In this document: piece after piece, positions 1-8,072 of the stretch | How the letters are laid out: every line of letters starts with the position of its first letter | Position numbering within the stretch: the stretch's first letter is position 1 | NCBI GenBank assembly: GCA_964551965.1 | Contig: CAZKFB010000012.1 | Location: forward strand, 1-29,139 | DNA length: 29,139 bases | From: CAG-582 sp964551965 | Lineage (GTDB): Bacteria; Bacillota_I; Bacilli_A; RF39; UBA660 | Reading direction: 5' to 3' | Made by a program: the position numbers and the translations under genes | Notes under the pieces: model-generated | What the model saw: only the letters and a program-made list of their open reading frames with translations | Database searches by the model: none | What the model was told of the DNA's origin: nothing

Positions 1-47
1 TGATGTACAACTAGTTAATAAAAGTAAGATAATTATAATAATGATAA

Positions 48-527
48 TTATACAACTATTACTATAGTAGTTGGATTAGCAAGCGAATTCATTAAAGAAC
101 CAATACTTGGAATTCTTCCGATATATATACCTTCAACATCTTCAAATTCTACCAAATTTTGATCTTGCGAATTATTATTATCTCCCTTTGTAACAAAGTA
201 TGTTACACCTTCACGTTCAACAATATCTATAATTCTATGAGTTGTAATTGTTTCTTGCGCATCACGGAAAGCAATAACATCATCTGTTTTTAGAATTGCT
301 GGATCAATTATTTTGGTAATAATCAAATCTCCACGATGTATTTCTGTTTCCATTGAACCAGATAATACAATGAAAGGTTTATATCCAAACACACTTGGTA
401 CTTCATCTTTATTAGTATTTGCTTGATACATAATAGCTAGATTAAGTATTAATATAGGTATAAGCACTATACATGCTACAATTATCAACCAATTACTAAC
501 CTTTTTATACCATTTTCCCTTTTTCAT
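48..527 (-). CDS. sipW: SipW-type signal peptidase I, C-terminal membrane helix apparently frameshifted
   Basis: Membrane-bound signal peptidase of the SipW/archaeal-ER type, which removes signal peptides from exported proteins such as TasA-like matrix proteins. A membrane helix spans about residues 12-34. The SGSM motif carries the catalytic Ser58, the THR motif carries His97 in place of the Lys of the usual bacterial type, and TKGDNN (113-118) is the conserved Asp region. The ribosome site AGAAGGAAG precedes the ATG. The gene lies 30 bases after the Cys/His-repeat surface gene and is probably co-transcribed with it. The reading frame stops at 159 residues inside what should be the second membrane helix (ends PTTIVIVV). 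From base 51 down to base 1 the alternative frame reads eight Ile, four Leu and then TSCTS without a stop, so one missing base probably truncates the gene. The family usually has about 170-200 residues with this second helix. Confidence 0.9.
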   Translation of the reverse strand: MKKGKWYKKVSNWLIIVACIVLIPILILNLAIMYQANTNKDEVPSVFGYKPFIVLSGSMETEIHRGDLIITKIIDPAILKTDDVIAFRDAQETITTHRIIDIVEREGVTYFVTKGDNNNSQDQNLVEFEDVEGIYIGRIPSIGSLMNSLANPTTIVIVV

Positions 528-557
528 TCTTCTTCCTTCTTTCTTTAGGAAATAAAA

Positions 558-3240
558 CTATTGCGTAAGTCTTAATTTCTTTACGTCTTCTTCTATTTGT
601 TCATCAACTACTTCTTCGTCAATAGTTTCTTCTTCCTCTTCTTCAAGAGTTTCATCTATTACTTCTTCCTCTTCGACTGTCTCTTCATCATCTTGTACCA
701 CAATTACAACTTCTTCATCTTCTTGTACTACAATTACAACTTCTTCATCAGTTGTTTCTGAATATTCTTCTTCATCTGAATCCGAATCTAAATTTGCTTC
801 TGCGCTATAAGAAGCCGCTTGACTTAACGATGAAGTAACAGATGGATCATAATGATCACCAATGTTGACTAAATCAGCACTATAACCTTCTGGTCCTTTT
901 GAACCACAATGTTCACATTTAGTGTGGAAATAACATCCAGCACCTTCACCGTAATTATCAATTATTTCACAATAAATGTAACTATGGGATTGAGTATCAA
1001 TTGGTCCAAGTTCTCCACATCCACTACACTTACCATTAGTTTGTGAACAAGTACCATCTCCATTGTCTATATAATCACCATATTCGAAATTATGTTGATG
1101 TACTCCAATTATATCATATTGAGCATCACAATTTTCATCATAATTTAAGCAAACATGTACATCATATAATGTTCCATCTATTTCAATAACAATTACATTA
1201 GTATCATAATTATGTTCATGCTTATTGACTTGTATTTCTTCATAACGTCCACAGTCTGGACATCTTCTACCTACAAGAACTCCATTTTCATAAACATCTT
1301 CCATATTACATGCTTCATATACAGGTTCATTACATCCAGGACAAGTTTTTTGATGATATCCATCTCTATCAGTACAAGGAACCCAATCACCTGTAAGATC
1401 ATGTGTATGAGCTTTTATGTTTATCTTTTGACCACAAACTTCACAAATTTGATAATCAACTAGAGCTCCGTTTACTATGCCTGTATACCATACACCATTT
1501 GATACACAGTTTTCAGCAGATAATGTATTAGTATAAGTTCTACCATCCGAACGAGTATATGTTCTTATAATTGAATGTGTACCATTATCGTTACTTACAA
1601 CTTCATCACTATATGTATGATTCTTAGTAACTCTTGATATTTCTTTTCTATGTCCACATTCGTCACATTCTCCATATACTACTTCTTCATATGTATGTGT
1701 TACCTCAGATTCATTTTCTATTACCATTGGTTCATTTGTATATGAACAATTATCTTTAAGAGTTACTACATAAGTTTTTCCATCCGAACGAGTATATGTT
1801 CTAATAAATTCATGTGTTCCATCGTTATTTGATGTTACATTTCCATCTACATATGTATGATTCTTTGTTACTCTTGATATTTCTTTTTCTCTTCCACAAT
1901 CATCACATACTTCATATACTACTTCTTCATATGTATGTGTAGTATTTGATTCATTTTCTATTCTAGTTACTTCATGAGTTTTTGTATGATCACATTCATT
2001 CGTTTCAACATAATCTCTACTAATTATATACTCATATCCACAATCTGAACATACTTTATATGTTACTAGATAGTAACCATCGTCAGTAACATCTTCTTGT
2101 CTAGTCTGGACACTTCCATAATTACAATTTTCTGTACTCATAGTTTTTGTATATGTTTTTCCATTTGAGCATTTATATGTTCTAACATGTGAATGAGTAC
2201 CATTGTCGTTACTTACTACTTTATCTTCATAAGTGTGTACAACTTTATTTCTAGAAACCTCTTTCTTATTTCCACAATCATCACATACTTCATAAACTAC
2301 TTCTTCATGTTCAGTTTCTGTTTCATTTTCAATTCTAGTTTCTGTATGAGTATGTGTATGATCACATTCCTCTACAGGAGTCTTTTTAACATATCTTCTA
2401 CTTATTTCAACTACGGCATTACAATCAGCACATCTTCCATAAGTAACTTCATCATAACCATTTTCATCTTCTTTTTCATGAACTGTATAAGTACTTGTTA
2501 TATTATGACTTTCTAACTTTCTACCTAATTCAATAGAATAACTACAATCTACACATTTTAGATAAGTTATTACATAATGACTATCATCATCATATTTTTC
2601 ATATCTTGTTAAAGTATTTCCAAATACATGATCTTTTTCATTATCATCACCATGATTATGATCTCCATTATTATTGTTATTGTTATTGTTATTATCATTG
2701 TTATTATTATCTTGATTATTAGTTTGACTATCTTCATTAGAAGGAACTTGTTCTTCTAAACTCTTAGCATAATCTATTAATAATTCTAACATTAAAAGGT
2801 TTTGTTTTGCTGTTCCACGATAATTTTCAATGCCTAAACGAGCTGCTAAAGCCTTACGATATTTATAATTATAAGGATATCCTGCTAAACGTAGAGCATC
2901 AGAAATAGATCTACCTTCATAATTACCAATATTAGGAATTTCCATATCTAGATTGTCATTCCCTTGAATTAAATTACTATTATCTTGAGTTAAATTATCA
3001 CTATCTTGAGTTAAATTATCACTATCTTCTGGAACAACATCTACTTTTCCATTATTTCCTTGAACTTCAACTTCATTTGGCATTTCTATATCATCTTGTG
3101 TAAACGTATCATCTGGTATTTCTATATCTTCCGGTGTCTCTATTCCATTTAAATTATCATTTTCATCAGTCATCTCATATTCATAACTAGAATTTTGATT
3201 ATTTAAATCATCATTCTTGCCACCAAAAGAACATCCCCCA
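558..3240 (-). CDS. Large Cys/His-repeat surface protein, N-terminus lost in the assembly gap
   Basis: A long, probably extracellular protein of unknown function. The first in-frame Met is at 3173 (871 residues follow), but it has no ribosome site and the frame stays open to the gap edge, reading GGCSFGGKNDD. That looks like the end of a lipoprotein signal peptide (lipobox Cys), so the true start lies in the N run. Order from the N-terminus: acidic Asp/Asn/Gln-rich stretch; a roughly 45-residue segment (SISDALRLAGYPYNYKYRK through GTAKQNLLMLELL) resembling a small module found at the ends of Firmicutes and phage cell-wall hydrolases (from memory); an Asn-rich linker; about ten CxxC modules of the form VxYxxCxDCGxxxEISR with His-rich CDHTHTHT spacers; then a highly acidic Glu/Asp/Val tail. 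The CxxC/His spacing suggests metal-binding ribbons or disulfides. No catalytic domain is visible. sipW follows 30 bases downstream. Confidence 0.85.
1508..2370 (-). repeat. Three tandem modules of about 80 residues inside the surface protein
   Basis: Three consecutive modules run roughly 2370-2127, 1997-1748 and 1748-1508. Each carries RIENE or VIENE, then EEVVYxxCDxCG, a basic residue plus EISR or EVSR, an HTY motif, VVSNDNGTH or close to it, RTYxxSDGKTY, and a closing N-C. The second and third are the most alike, including at nucleotide level, which indicates recent internal duplication. Single CxxC half-modules flank the block on both sides. Confidence 0.85.
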
Positions 3241-3340
3241 NNNNNNNNNNNNNNNNNNNNNNNNNNNNNNNNNNNNNNNNNNNNNNNNNNNNNNNNNNNN
3301 NNNNNNNNNNNNNNNNNNNNNNNNNNNNNNNNNNNNNNNN
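3241..3340. other. Assembly gap (100 N)
   Basis: Exactly 100 undetermined bases, the conventional placeholder for a scaffold join of unknown length. It hides the start, signal peptide, ribosome site and -10 region of the Cys/His-repeat gene. Linkage of 1-3240 to the rest of the window depends on this join. Confidence 0.99.
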
Positions 3341-3343
3341 ATT

Positions 3344-3349
3344 TGTCAA
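3344..3349 (-). promoter_or_regulatory. Possible -35 box of the surface-protein gene at the gap edge
   Basis: The minus strand reads a perfect TTGACA immediately before the N run, in the position expected for a promoter driving the truncated surface gene. The -10 box would be inside the gap, so this is only half a promoter. Confidence 0.4.
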
Positions 3350-3425
3350 ATTTTTTTAAAATATCTATTTAACTAAATTTTAATATTAAAATAACAATAA
3401 ATCAAGAAAAGATTATCAAAAACAA

Positions 3426-3451
3426 AAAAAAGATTGATTTCAATCTTTTTT
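3426..3451 (-). terminator. Intrinsic terminator after spoIVA
   Basis: A hairpin with stem AAAGATTGA/TCAATCTTT and a 2-base loop is followed on the minus strand by a T tract. It overlaps the spoIVA stop codon. Confidence 0.85.
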
Positions 3452-4922
3452 ATATAACAATAGCTATTAATTTATCGGTACCTTTATTAACTATTTTTGA
3501 TACAGTTGAAGATAATTTATATCTCGTAGAATCCTTCATCATAGAAAGTTTTGCTTGAATTCCTTCTCTAACAATAGTTTCTAAACTTCTACCAAATATT
3601 TCACTTTTCCAAATACTTTCAGGATCTGCTTCATAATCTTTCATAATATAACTAATTAGTTCTTTAGATTGGATTTCCGATCCTATAATTGGTTCAAATG
3701 TCGATTCAACATCTACCTTAATCATATGAATACTACTTGCTTTAGCTTTAAGTCTAACTCCATATCTACTTCCACTTTTAATAATTTCCGGATTTTCAAG
3801 TTTCATATCTTTTAGAGTTGGATAACTAATTCCATAACCTGTTTTCTTACACATATTTAATGCACTTTCAAATGTTACAGTTTCTTCTTTACTATCTTGA
3901 TAATCTCTAAATACTTTTAAGATAGTAGCTTTACTAACACTCATACCGCCAACTGTATCCTTTAATACTTCATTATATAATTCATCACTACTTTCAAGAT
4001 TTAAGGTAACTACTCCCGTACCCGTATTTAAATCACTTATATATGCTCGATTAATATATGGACTATCAGTATAGTAATTAATTATGTTATTTACATCGCC
4101 CATTTTATTAACATTAATTATACTTTCTTTTATCTTAGTTAAATAATGGTTCTTTACTTCGTTTTTATTAGATAATACATGTACCCATTCCGGTAATTTA
4201 ACATTTACATCTACTACAGGGAATTCATCTATTGCTTTTCTTAAGATATCATTAACTTCTTTTTTGCCCATATTTTCTATATCCATAACCATTACATCGA
4301 TTTCATATTTTTCTTCTATTTCATTCTTAATGTTAATAGTTCTATCATCGCTAGGAGTAGATGTATTTAAAATAACAATAAATGGTTTATTAATAGATTT
4401 TAATTCCGTAATTACTTTTTCTTCAGCTTCTAGATAATCATTTCTTTTAAAATCTCCAAACGAACCATCAGAAGTAATAACAATACCAATTGTTGAATGA
4501 TCTCTTATTACTTTTTCCGTTCCAATCTCAGCAGCTTCCATAAAAGGTATTGCTTCTCCGTACCATGGAGTATTTACAAGTCTAGGATTTCCTTCACTAT
4601 CTTCATAACCAATGGAATTATCAATTACAAAACCTACACAGTCAATTAATTTAACATTAGTAGTAAAATCATCTATTTTAATCTTTGCTCCACTAGAAGG
4701 GACAAATTTAGGTTCTGTTGTCATTATTTGTTTTCCACTACTAGATTGAGGAATTTCATCTAAACATTTCTTTTTTTCATATTCATCTTCAATATTCGGT
4801 ACAACTAAGTTTTCAATTACTTTTTTAATGAATGTTGACTTACCTGTTCTAACGGAACCAACAACACCAAAATAAACAGATCCGTTACCTCTTATTGAAA
4901 TACTTTCTAAGTTTTCTTTCAT
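3450..4922 (-). CDS. spoIVA: Stage IV sporulation protein A, spore-coat scaffold ATPase
   Basis: SpoIVA is the ATP-hydrolysing morphogenetic protein that polymerises on the forespore surface and forms the base of the spore coat. At 490 residues it is essentially full length (about 492 in Bacillus subtilis). The Walker A loop is GSVRTGKST at 22-30. The segments TTEPKFVPSSGAKI, NTPWYGEAIPF, GTEKVIRDHSTIGIVIT and the conserved C-terminal third (SIHMIKVDVES, GRSLETIVREGIQAKLS, DKLIAIVI) match the family closely. The ATG is preceded by AAAGGAAG about 7 bases upstream. A sigma-E-like promoter lies directly before it and a terminator overlaps its stop, so it is probably a single-gene, mother-cell-specific transcript. 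It shows the organism belongs to a spore-forming lineage. Confidence 0.98.
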   Translation of the reverse strand: MKENLESISIRGNGSVYFGVVGSVRTGKSTFIKKVIENLVVPNIEDEYEKKKCLDEIPQSSSGKQIMTTEPKFVPSSGAKIKIDDFTTNVKLIDCVGFVIDNSIGYEDSEGNPRLVNTPWYGEAIPFMEAAEIGTEKVIRDHSTIGIVITSDGSFGDFKRNDYLEAEEKVITELKSINKPFIVILNTSTPSDDRTINIKNEIEEKYEIDVMVMDIENMGKKEVNDILRKAIDEFPVVDVNVKLPEWVHVLSNKNEVKNHYLTKIKESIINVNKMGDVNNIINYYTDSPYINRAYISDLNTGTGVVTLNLESSDELYNEVLKDTVGGMSVSKATILKVFRDYQDSKEETVTFESALNMCKKTGYGISYPTLKDMKLENPEIIKSGSRYGVRLKAKASSIHMIKVDVESTFEPIIGSEIQSKELISYIMKDYEADPESIWKSEIFGRSLETIVREGIQAKLSMMKDSTRYKLSSTVSKIVNKGTDKLIAIVI

Positions 4923-4943
4923 CAGTTTTCTTCCTTTCTCTAA

Positions 4944-4972
4944 AGTGTATGAATAAGAAATATTAATTATTA
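4944..4972 (-). promoter_or_regulatory. Sigma-E-like promoter of spoIVA
   Basis: On the minus strand TAATAAT is followed after 14 bases by CATACACT. The second element matches the sigma-E -10 consensus CATACAMT exactly and the first matches the KMATATT -35 consensus at six of seven positions. The predicted start falls a few bases before the ribosome site, giving a very short leader. SpoIVA is known to depend on sigma-E in B. subtilis. Confidence 0.65.
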
Positions 4973-4973
4973 C

Positions 4974-5003
4974 AAAATAAAAAGGCTTATTAAAGACCTA
5001 TTA
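4974..5003 (-). terminator. Probable weak terminator after the 159-residue membrane protein
   Basis: The minus strand reads AGGTCT, a short loop and AAGCCT followed by TTTTTATTTT. The stem is short, with one wobble and one mismatch, so the call is tentative. Confidence 0.45.
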
Positions 5004-5480
5004 TCTTTCTGGAATATCTATTTCCATTAATTCACCTAATTCGTCAGCTAAAGTATAATTAAAACAATATATAGTCTTTTTAGGAGTTATACAATAACCT
5101 AATCCTATTTGTGCCGATACTATTACTTTACCTTTTTCATTGATAAAGTACATTGAATATAAATCATTCATTCCAGTAGTAGATGTCACTTCCATCTCTT
5201 CGGCTGAAACAGTAGTATCAACTATTCTTTTTACTACCTCAGAATCATCTACTATTTTTACTATTTTACTTTTACCACATTTTGTGGTTTTACTATGCCA
5301 ATCTTTGCATACATATATCTCTTTAGTATCTACCATTTTCTTTTTTATCTCTTCCAGTGATACTAATGGTTTAAGAGGAAATTTTGGAATAATCCTGAAA
5401 TTTCTGATACCAAGATTAGTTAGTATTAATAAGATAATTAATAAAACAACAATTATACTTATTATATATTTCTTTTTCAT
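5001..5480 (-). CDS. Small membrane-anchored protein of unknown function
   Basis: I do not recognise a family. The 159-residue product begins with an uncleaved signal-anchor (MKKKY followed by about 17 hydrophobic residues, 5-22). The rest is soluble and probably outside the cell. It carries four cysteines in two pairs, YVCKDWHSKTTKCG (about 57-69) and YCITPKKTIYCF (about 129-140), which could form disulfides or bind metal. The ribosome site AGAGAGG precedes the ATG. It is downstream of a Nudix gene that has its own terminator and upstream of spoIVA, which has its own sigma-E-like promoter, so it is probably transcribed alone. No sporulation link is shown beyond position. Confidence 0.75.
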   Translation of the reverse strand: MKKKYIISIIVVLLIILLILTNLGIRNFRIIPKFPLKPLVSLEEIKKKMVDTKEIYVCKDWHSKTTKCGKSKIVKIVDDSEVVKRIVDTTVSAEEMEVTSTTGMNDLYSMYFINEKGKVIVSAQIGLGYCITPKKTIYCFNYTLADELGELMEIDIPER

Positions 5481-5537
5481 TTTTGCCTCTCTTTTAATAT
5501 ATTATTATTTCTAAATAAAGTATAACATAATACTAAA

Positions 5538-5569
5538 TAAAAAAAGATATCTAATTGATATCCTTTACT
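5538..5569 (-). terminator. Intrinsic terminator after the Nudix gene
   Basis: The minus strand reads AAAGGATATC, loop AATTA, GATATCTTTTTTT: a GATATC stem extended by A-T and G-T pairs and followed by seven T. It overlaps the stop codon of the Nudix gene. Confidence 0.85.
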
Positions 5570-6065
5570 TTAATAAATAATCTATACAAACTTTTGCTGT
5601 TAGAACTAATTCATCTCTGTCATATTCTTCCATAAACTTACTTTCAAATCCTGAACATCTTTCTGGTTCCGTATTTATAAGTTCTCCACTCTTTAAAGTT
5701 CCCATATAAGATAATATTATCCAATCATTAAAAGTGCCTGAATTCTTATCAAATCCCTTTTTGTGAATAGCGCCAATAAATTTATCTATTTGAACTTCTG
5801 CTTCAGTGCCACCCTCTTCTCTTATCTCTCTTAAAAGCGATTCACGAAAATTAGCATCACTCATATTAGCAGATCCACCAATAGCACAAAGTTTATCAAC
5901 GTCATCTCTTGCACCTTTACCTCTTCTTTGTAATATTAACTTACCTTCTGAATCAAATATAAAGCATACAACTGCAACTTTAATACCATCTTCAATATCT
6001 ATATTTAAATCATTTATTTTATTTAATAATTCTTGTATATTAGTTACTTCATCAGTAAACAACAT
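5565..6065 (-). CDS. Nudix hydrolase of unknown substrate
   Basis: A 166-residue Nudix-fold protein, which should hydrolyse a nucleoside diphosphate linked to another group. The Nudix box is recognisable around 66-89 as GGSANMSDANF then RESLLREIREEGGT. The REIREEGGT core keeps the metal-binding glutamates, but the first part departs from the G-x5-E-x7 spacing (Asp where Glu is expected and one extra residue). The N-terminal VAVVCFIFDSEGKLILQRRG strand is typical. The ribosome site is AGGAAGTGG before ATG. The substrate cannot be read from sequence. It lies just downstream of spoVIF with only a short gap. Confidence 0.85.
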   Translation of the reverse strand: MLFTDEVTNIQELLNKINDLNIDIEDGIKVAVVCFIFDSEGKLILQRRGKGARDDVDKLCAIGGSANMSDANFRESLLREIREEGGTEAEVQIDKFIGAIHKKGFDKNSGTFNDWIILSYMGTLKSGELINTEPERCSGFESKFMEEYDRDELVLTAKVCIDYLLK

Positions 6066-6101
6066 AATTCCACTTCCTATTCTAGAAATATTTTAACATA
6101 A

Positions 6102-6344
6102 TTAAAACATTTTATCTACATTACTTGGCACCTTGTCATTTAAAATTAAATCAATTATTTTATTTTCTTGATTTTCTGATACACTTTTACCTGTTAAATT
6201 AGATAGTTCATGTATTACTCCACTTAGAGTTTCCCTGTCTTTCATATTACCTTCATTTAATCTACTAGCTATATTTAATATAGCTTCTTTATTTACATGT
6301 GTCTTCTTTTCAACTTTCTTAAATAAATCATCATTTAATTCCAT
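6102..6344 (-). CDS. spoVIF: SpoVIF-like sporulation protein
   Basis: An 80-residue protein resembling stage VI sporulation protein F (B. subtilis YjcC), a late mother-cell factor needed for coat assembly. The pattern of the family is visible: LFKKVEKKTHVNKEAI, NIASRLNEGNMKDRETLSGVI, a Gly-Lys-x-Val-Ser turn (LTGKSVSEN), and a C-terminal IIDLILNDKVPSN stretch. Recognition is from memory of this short family. An ATG lies four codons upstream (6356), but GGAGGT sits right after it and 4 bases before the second ATG, so translation should start at 6344. It is the second sporulation gene in the window, near spoIVA. Confidence 0.75.
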   Translation of the reverse strand: MELNDDLFKKVEKKTHVNKEAILNIASRLNEGNMKDRETLSGVIHELSNLTGKSVSENQENKIIDLILNDKVPSNVDKMF

Positions 6345-6374
6345 AGTAACCTCCATTACTTACTATAGAATATG

Positions 6375-6404
6375 AAAAAAACATATAAATGTTACTTTAT
6401 ATGT
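6375..6404 (-). terminator. Intrinsic terminator after the DUF5305-like gene
   Basis: The minus strand reads ACATATAAA, loop GTAACA, TTTATATGT, then seven T. The 9-bp stem is perfect and ends the gene pair upstream of spoVIF. Confidence 0.85.
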
Positions 6405-7366
6405 TGTCTTACTAATTTATAACAATAAGCTGATTGTTTATTAAATACGATAAATACTGCTGCTTTATGCTTAATTACTTCCGTATAATTAATTACTTGA
6501 TCTAAATTATAAGAAGCATCTACTAAGTCTTTAAAATCTGATACAAATAAGACATCTAACTTAGATAAATCAGGAACATTTTTCAATCTAACTATTTGCT
6601 TCTCATATTTTTTTAGAATATGATCAAGTGCTATTTGATATGGATCATTCTCTTTGTTTATTGTTCTAAGAATTAAAACAATAAGTAAGATAAACATGAT
6701 GACAGCACCTAAGAACTCTAAAGTAACAACTAAGTATAATTCATTATCATCATCTTTATTTTCACTGAATATTATTTTCTTATTATTTACTTTATCACTA
6801 GTTCTGATAGTTGTATCTTCTCCATTAGGAATTACAATATCTAATGTATCACTTTTAACAAAACTTCTACCTAAATAATCATTAAATAAAGAATAACTTA
6901 CATTAACAACATATTTTATATTAGAAGAATCTATCATATTAGTTTCGATATCTTTAATATCAAATGAAGAACTTAAATTAATAATATGTCCCGTAACTTC
7001 ATATTGATAATTATCACTTCTATATACTTCTATATTTTCTCCATTAACTTCTTTATACCCGATAATATTATAATTATAACTACCAGTTACTTCTTCACTA
7101 AAAGTTATTGAATAATTAAAATATGTATTAATTGTATCTATCTCATTTAACTTATAAGTATCTTTATTATGAGTAAATACATCTTTACCCTTTTCTTTAA
7201 CACTAAAGTTCATTTCACTATTTTGAACAACACTTACATCTTGAATTCTAATACCATCATCTATTAAATTATAAAAATAAGCTAAAAAGAATGAAGAAAC
7301 ACCAATTAGAATAACAAGTATAAATATAATATTATAATATAAAATAGTTCTATTCTTTTTATTCAT
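6392..7366 (-). CDS. DUF5305-like two-pass membrane protein
   Basis: A 324-residue protein of the kind annotated DUF5305, often found beside SipW-type signal peptidases and TasA-like proteins. It has an N-terminal membrane helix (about 10-30), a beta-rich extracellular region of about 180 residues, a second helix (about 218-238, LEFLGAVIMFILLIVLILRT) and a cytoplasmic tail of about 80 residues ending VFIVFNKQSAYCYKLVRQ. The ATG at 7366 is chosen over a TTG at 7375 because AGGGA lies about 9 bases before the ATG. It follows the TasA-like gene by 27 bases and a strong terminator follows it, so the two form an operon. Its exact role is unknown; a part in matrix-protein export or assembly is inferred. 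Confidence 0.75.
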   Translation of the reverse strand: MNKKNRTILYYNIIFILVILIGVSSFFLAYFYNLIDDGIRIQDVSVVQNSEMNFSVKEKGKDVFTHNKDTYKLNEIDTINTYFNYSITFSEEVTGSYNYNIIGYKEVNGENIEVYRSDNYQYEVTGHIINLSSSFDIKDIETNMIDSSNIKYVVNVSYSLFNDYLGRSFVKSDTLDIVIPNGEDTTIRTSDKVNNKKIIFSENKDDDNELYLVVTLEFLGAVIMFILLIVLILRTINKENDPYQIALDHILKKYEKQIVRLKNVPDLSKLDVLFVSDFKDLVDASYNLDQVINYTEVIKHKAAVFIVFNKQSAYCYKLVRQHIK

Positions 7367-7393
7367 GAACACCAATCCCTTATTTATTATTTA

Positions 7394-7993
7394 CTACATT
7401 TCATTAAATACTGCATCTAGATATAAAGTACGTTCAATATTATTACTACTTAAATAATAATCTAATGCTTCCGCATATTCTTGACTAAGTTCGTTTACAT
7501 CCTTTAATCTAACTTTAACCACTACTTGATTTTTTGTATTAGCTTTTATTTCATCTTTGATTCCTAAGTCTGTATCTACTTGAATATTATTATCTTTATT
7601 ATTAGTTGCATAATCAACATTGTAGAATACAAAATCACTTAAATAATAATCATGCTCCTTATAAGTAAATAAATAATCATCTAACTTACTTTTAGTTATA
7701 TTTCTAATATAAGCATCGATATTACCTTTATTTTCAATATTAAAAATAAATGAGTTTATTTTATTTTCCCTATTTAGATTAATATTAAACATAATATTAT
7801 TCTTTCTTAAGGCTATATCCCTCAAATTCATCGTATTACTATTTAAACTATTAAATTCAATATTAAATTCTTTTGCCTCTTTTGAATAATCAATAGCAAA
7901 TGAACAAGTAATTGTTAAAAAGGCCATTGATACTAAAAATATAGCAATTACCAAAAAAGTACCAGCAAATTTATAATTTATCTTTGATTCCAT
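7394..7993 (-). CDS. TasA/camelysin-like secreted protein
   Basis: A 199-residue exported protein. It has a positively charged N-terminus and one strong hydrophobic segment (about 8-32, FAGTFLVIAIFLVSMAFLTI), followed by a beta-rich domain with phrases usual in SipW-dependent proteins (FIFNIENKGNIDAYIRNI; NTKNQVVVKVRLKD). TasA and camelysin are such proteins and form biofilm fibres or surface proteases in Bacillus; here only the general architecture is seen. The start is the ATG at 7993, since the AAGGA ribosome site overlaps the earlier ATG at 8002. It leads a two-gene unit with the DUF5305-like gene. A sigma-A-type promoter candidate lies at 8018-8046. Confidence 0.65.
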   Translation of the reverse strand: MESKINYKFAGTFLVIAIFLVSMAFLTITCSFAIDYSKEAKEFNIEFNSLNSNTMNLRDIALRKNNIMFNINLNRENKINSFIFNIENKGNIDAYIRNITKSKLDDYLFTYKEHDYYLSDFVFYNVDYATNNKDNNIQVDTDLGIKDEIKANTKNQVVVKVRLKDVNELSQEYAEALDYYLSSNNIERTLYLDAVFNEM

Positions 7994-8017
7994 ACTACAC
8001 ATCCTTACCCTAAATAA

Positions 8018-8046
8018 ATTATATAATTTTTTTATTATTTAGTAAA
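8018..8046 (-). promoter_or_regulatory. Candidate promoter of the TasA-like/DUF5305 pair
   Basis: The minus strand reads TTTACT, 17 bases, TATAAT. The -10 is perfect and the -35 matches at four of six positions. It lies directly behind miaA and touches the miaA terminator. Confidence 0.5.
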
Positions 8047-8072
8047 TAAAAAAAGACTAATTAATTAGTCTC
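8047..8072 (-). terminator. Intrinsic terminator after miaA
   Basis: The minus strand reads GACTAATTAATTAGTC, a self-complementary stem, followed by seven T. It overlaps the end of miaA. Confidence 0.8.

Noticed and set aside
1212..1463. Plus-strand open frame inside the Cys/His-repeat gene
   Set aside because: It lies fully antisense to a long, clearly coding minus-strand gene, has no ribosome site, and its composition mirrors the opposite strand.
1508..2370. Regularly spaced similar segments, considered as a CRISPR array
   Set aside because: The period is about 240 bases, the similarity is at protein level across whole modules, and all lie in one reading frame. They are coding repeats.
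2193..2516. Plus-strand open frame of 107 codons
   Set aside because: It is antisense to the repeat modules; the Phe/Ile/Ser-rich product is the shadow of Glu/Asp-rich coding on the other strand.
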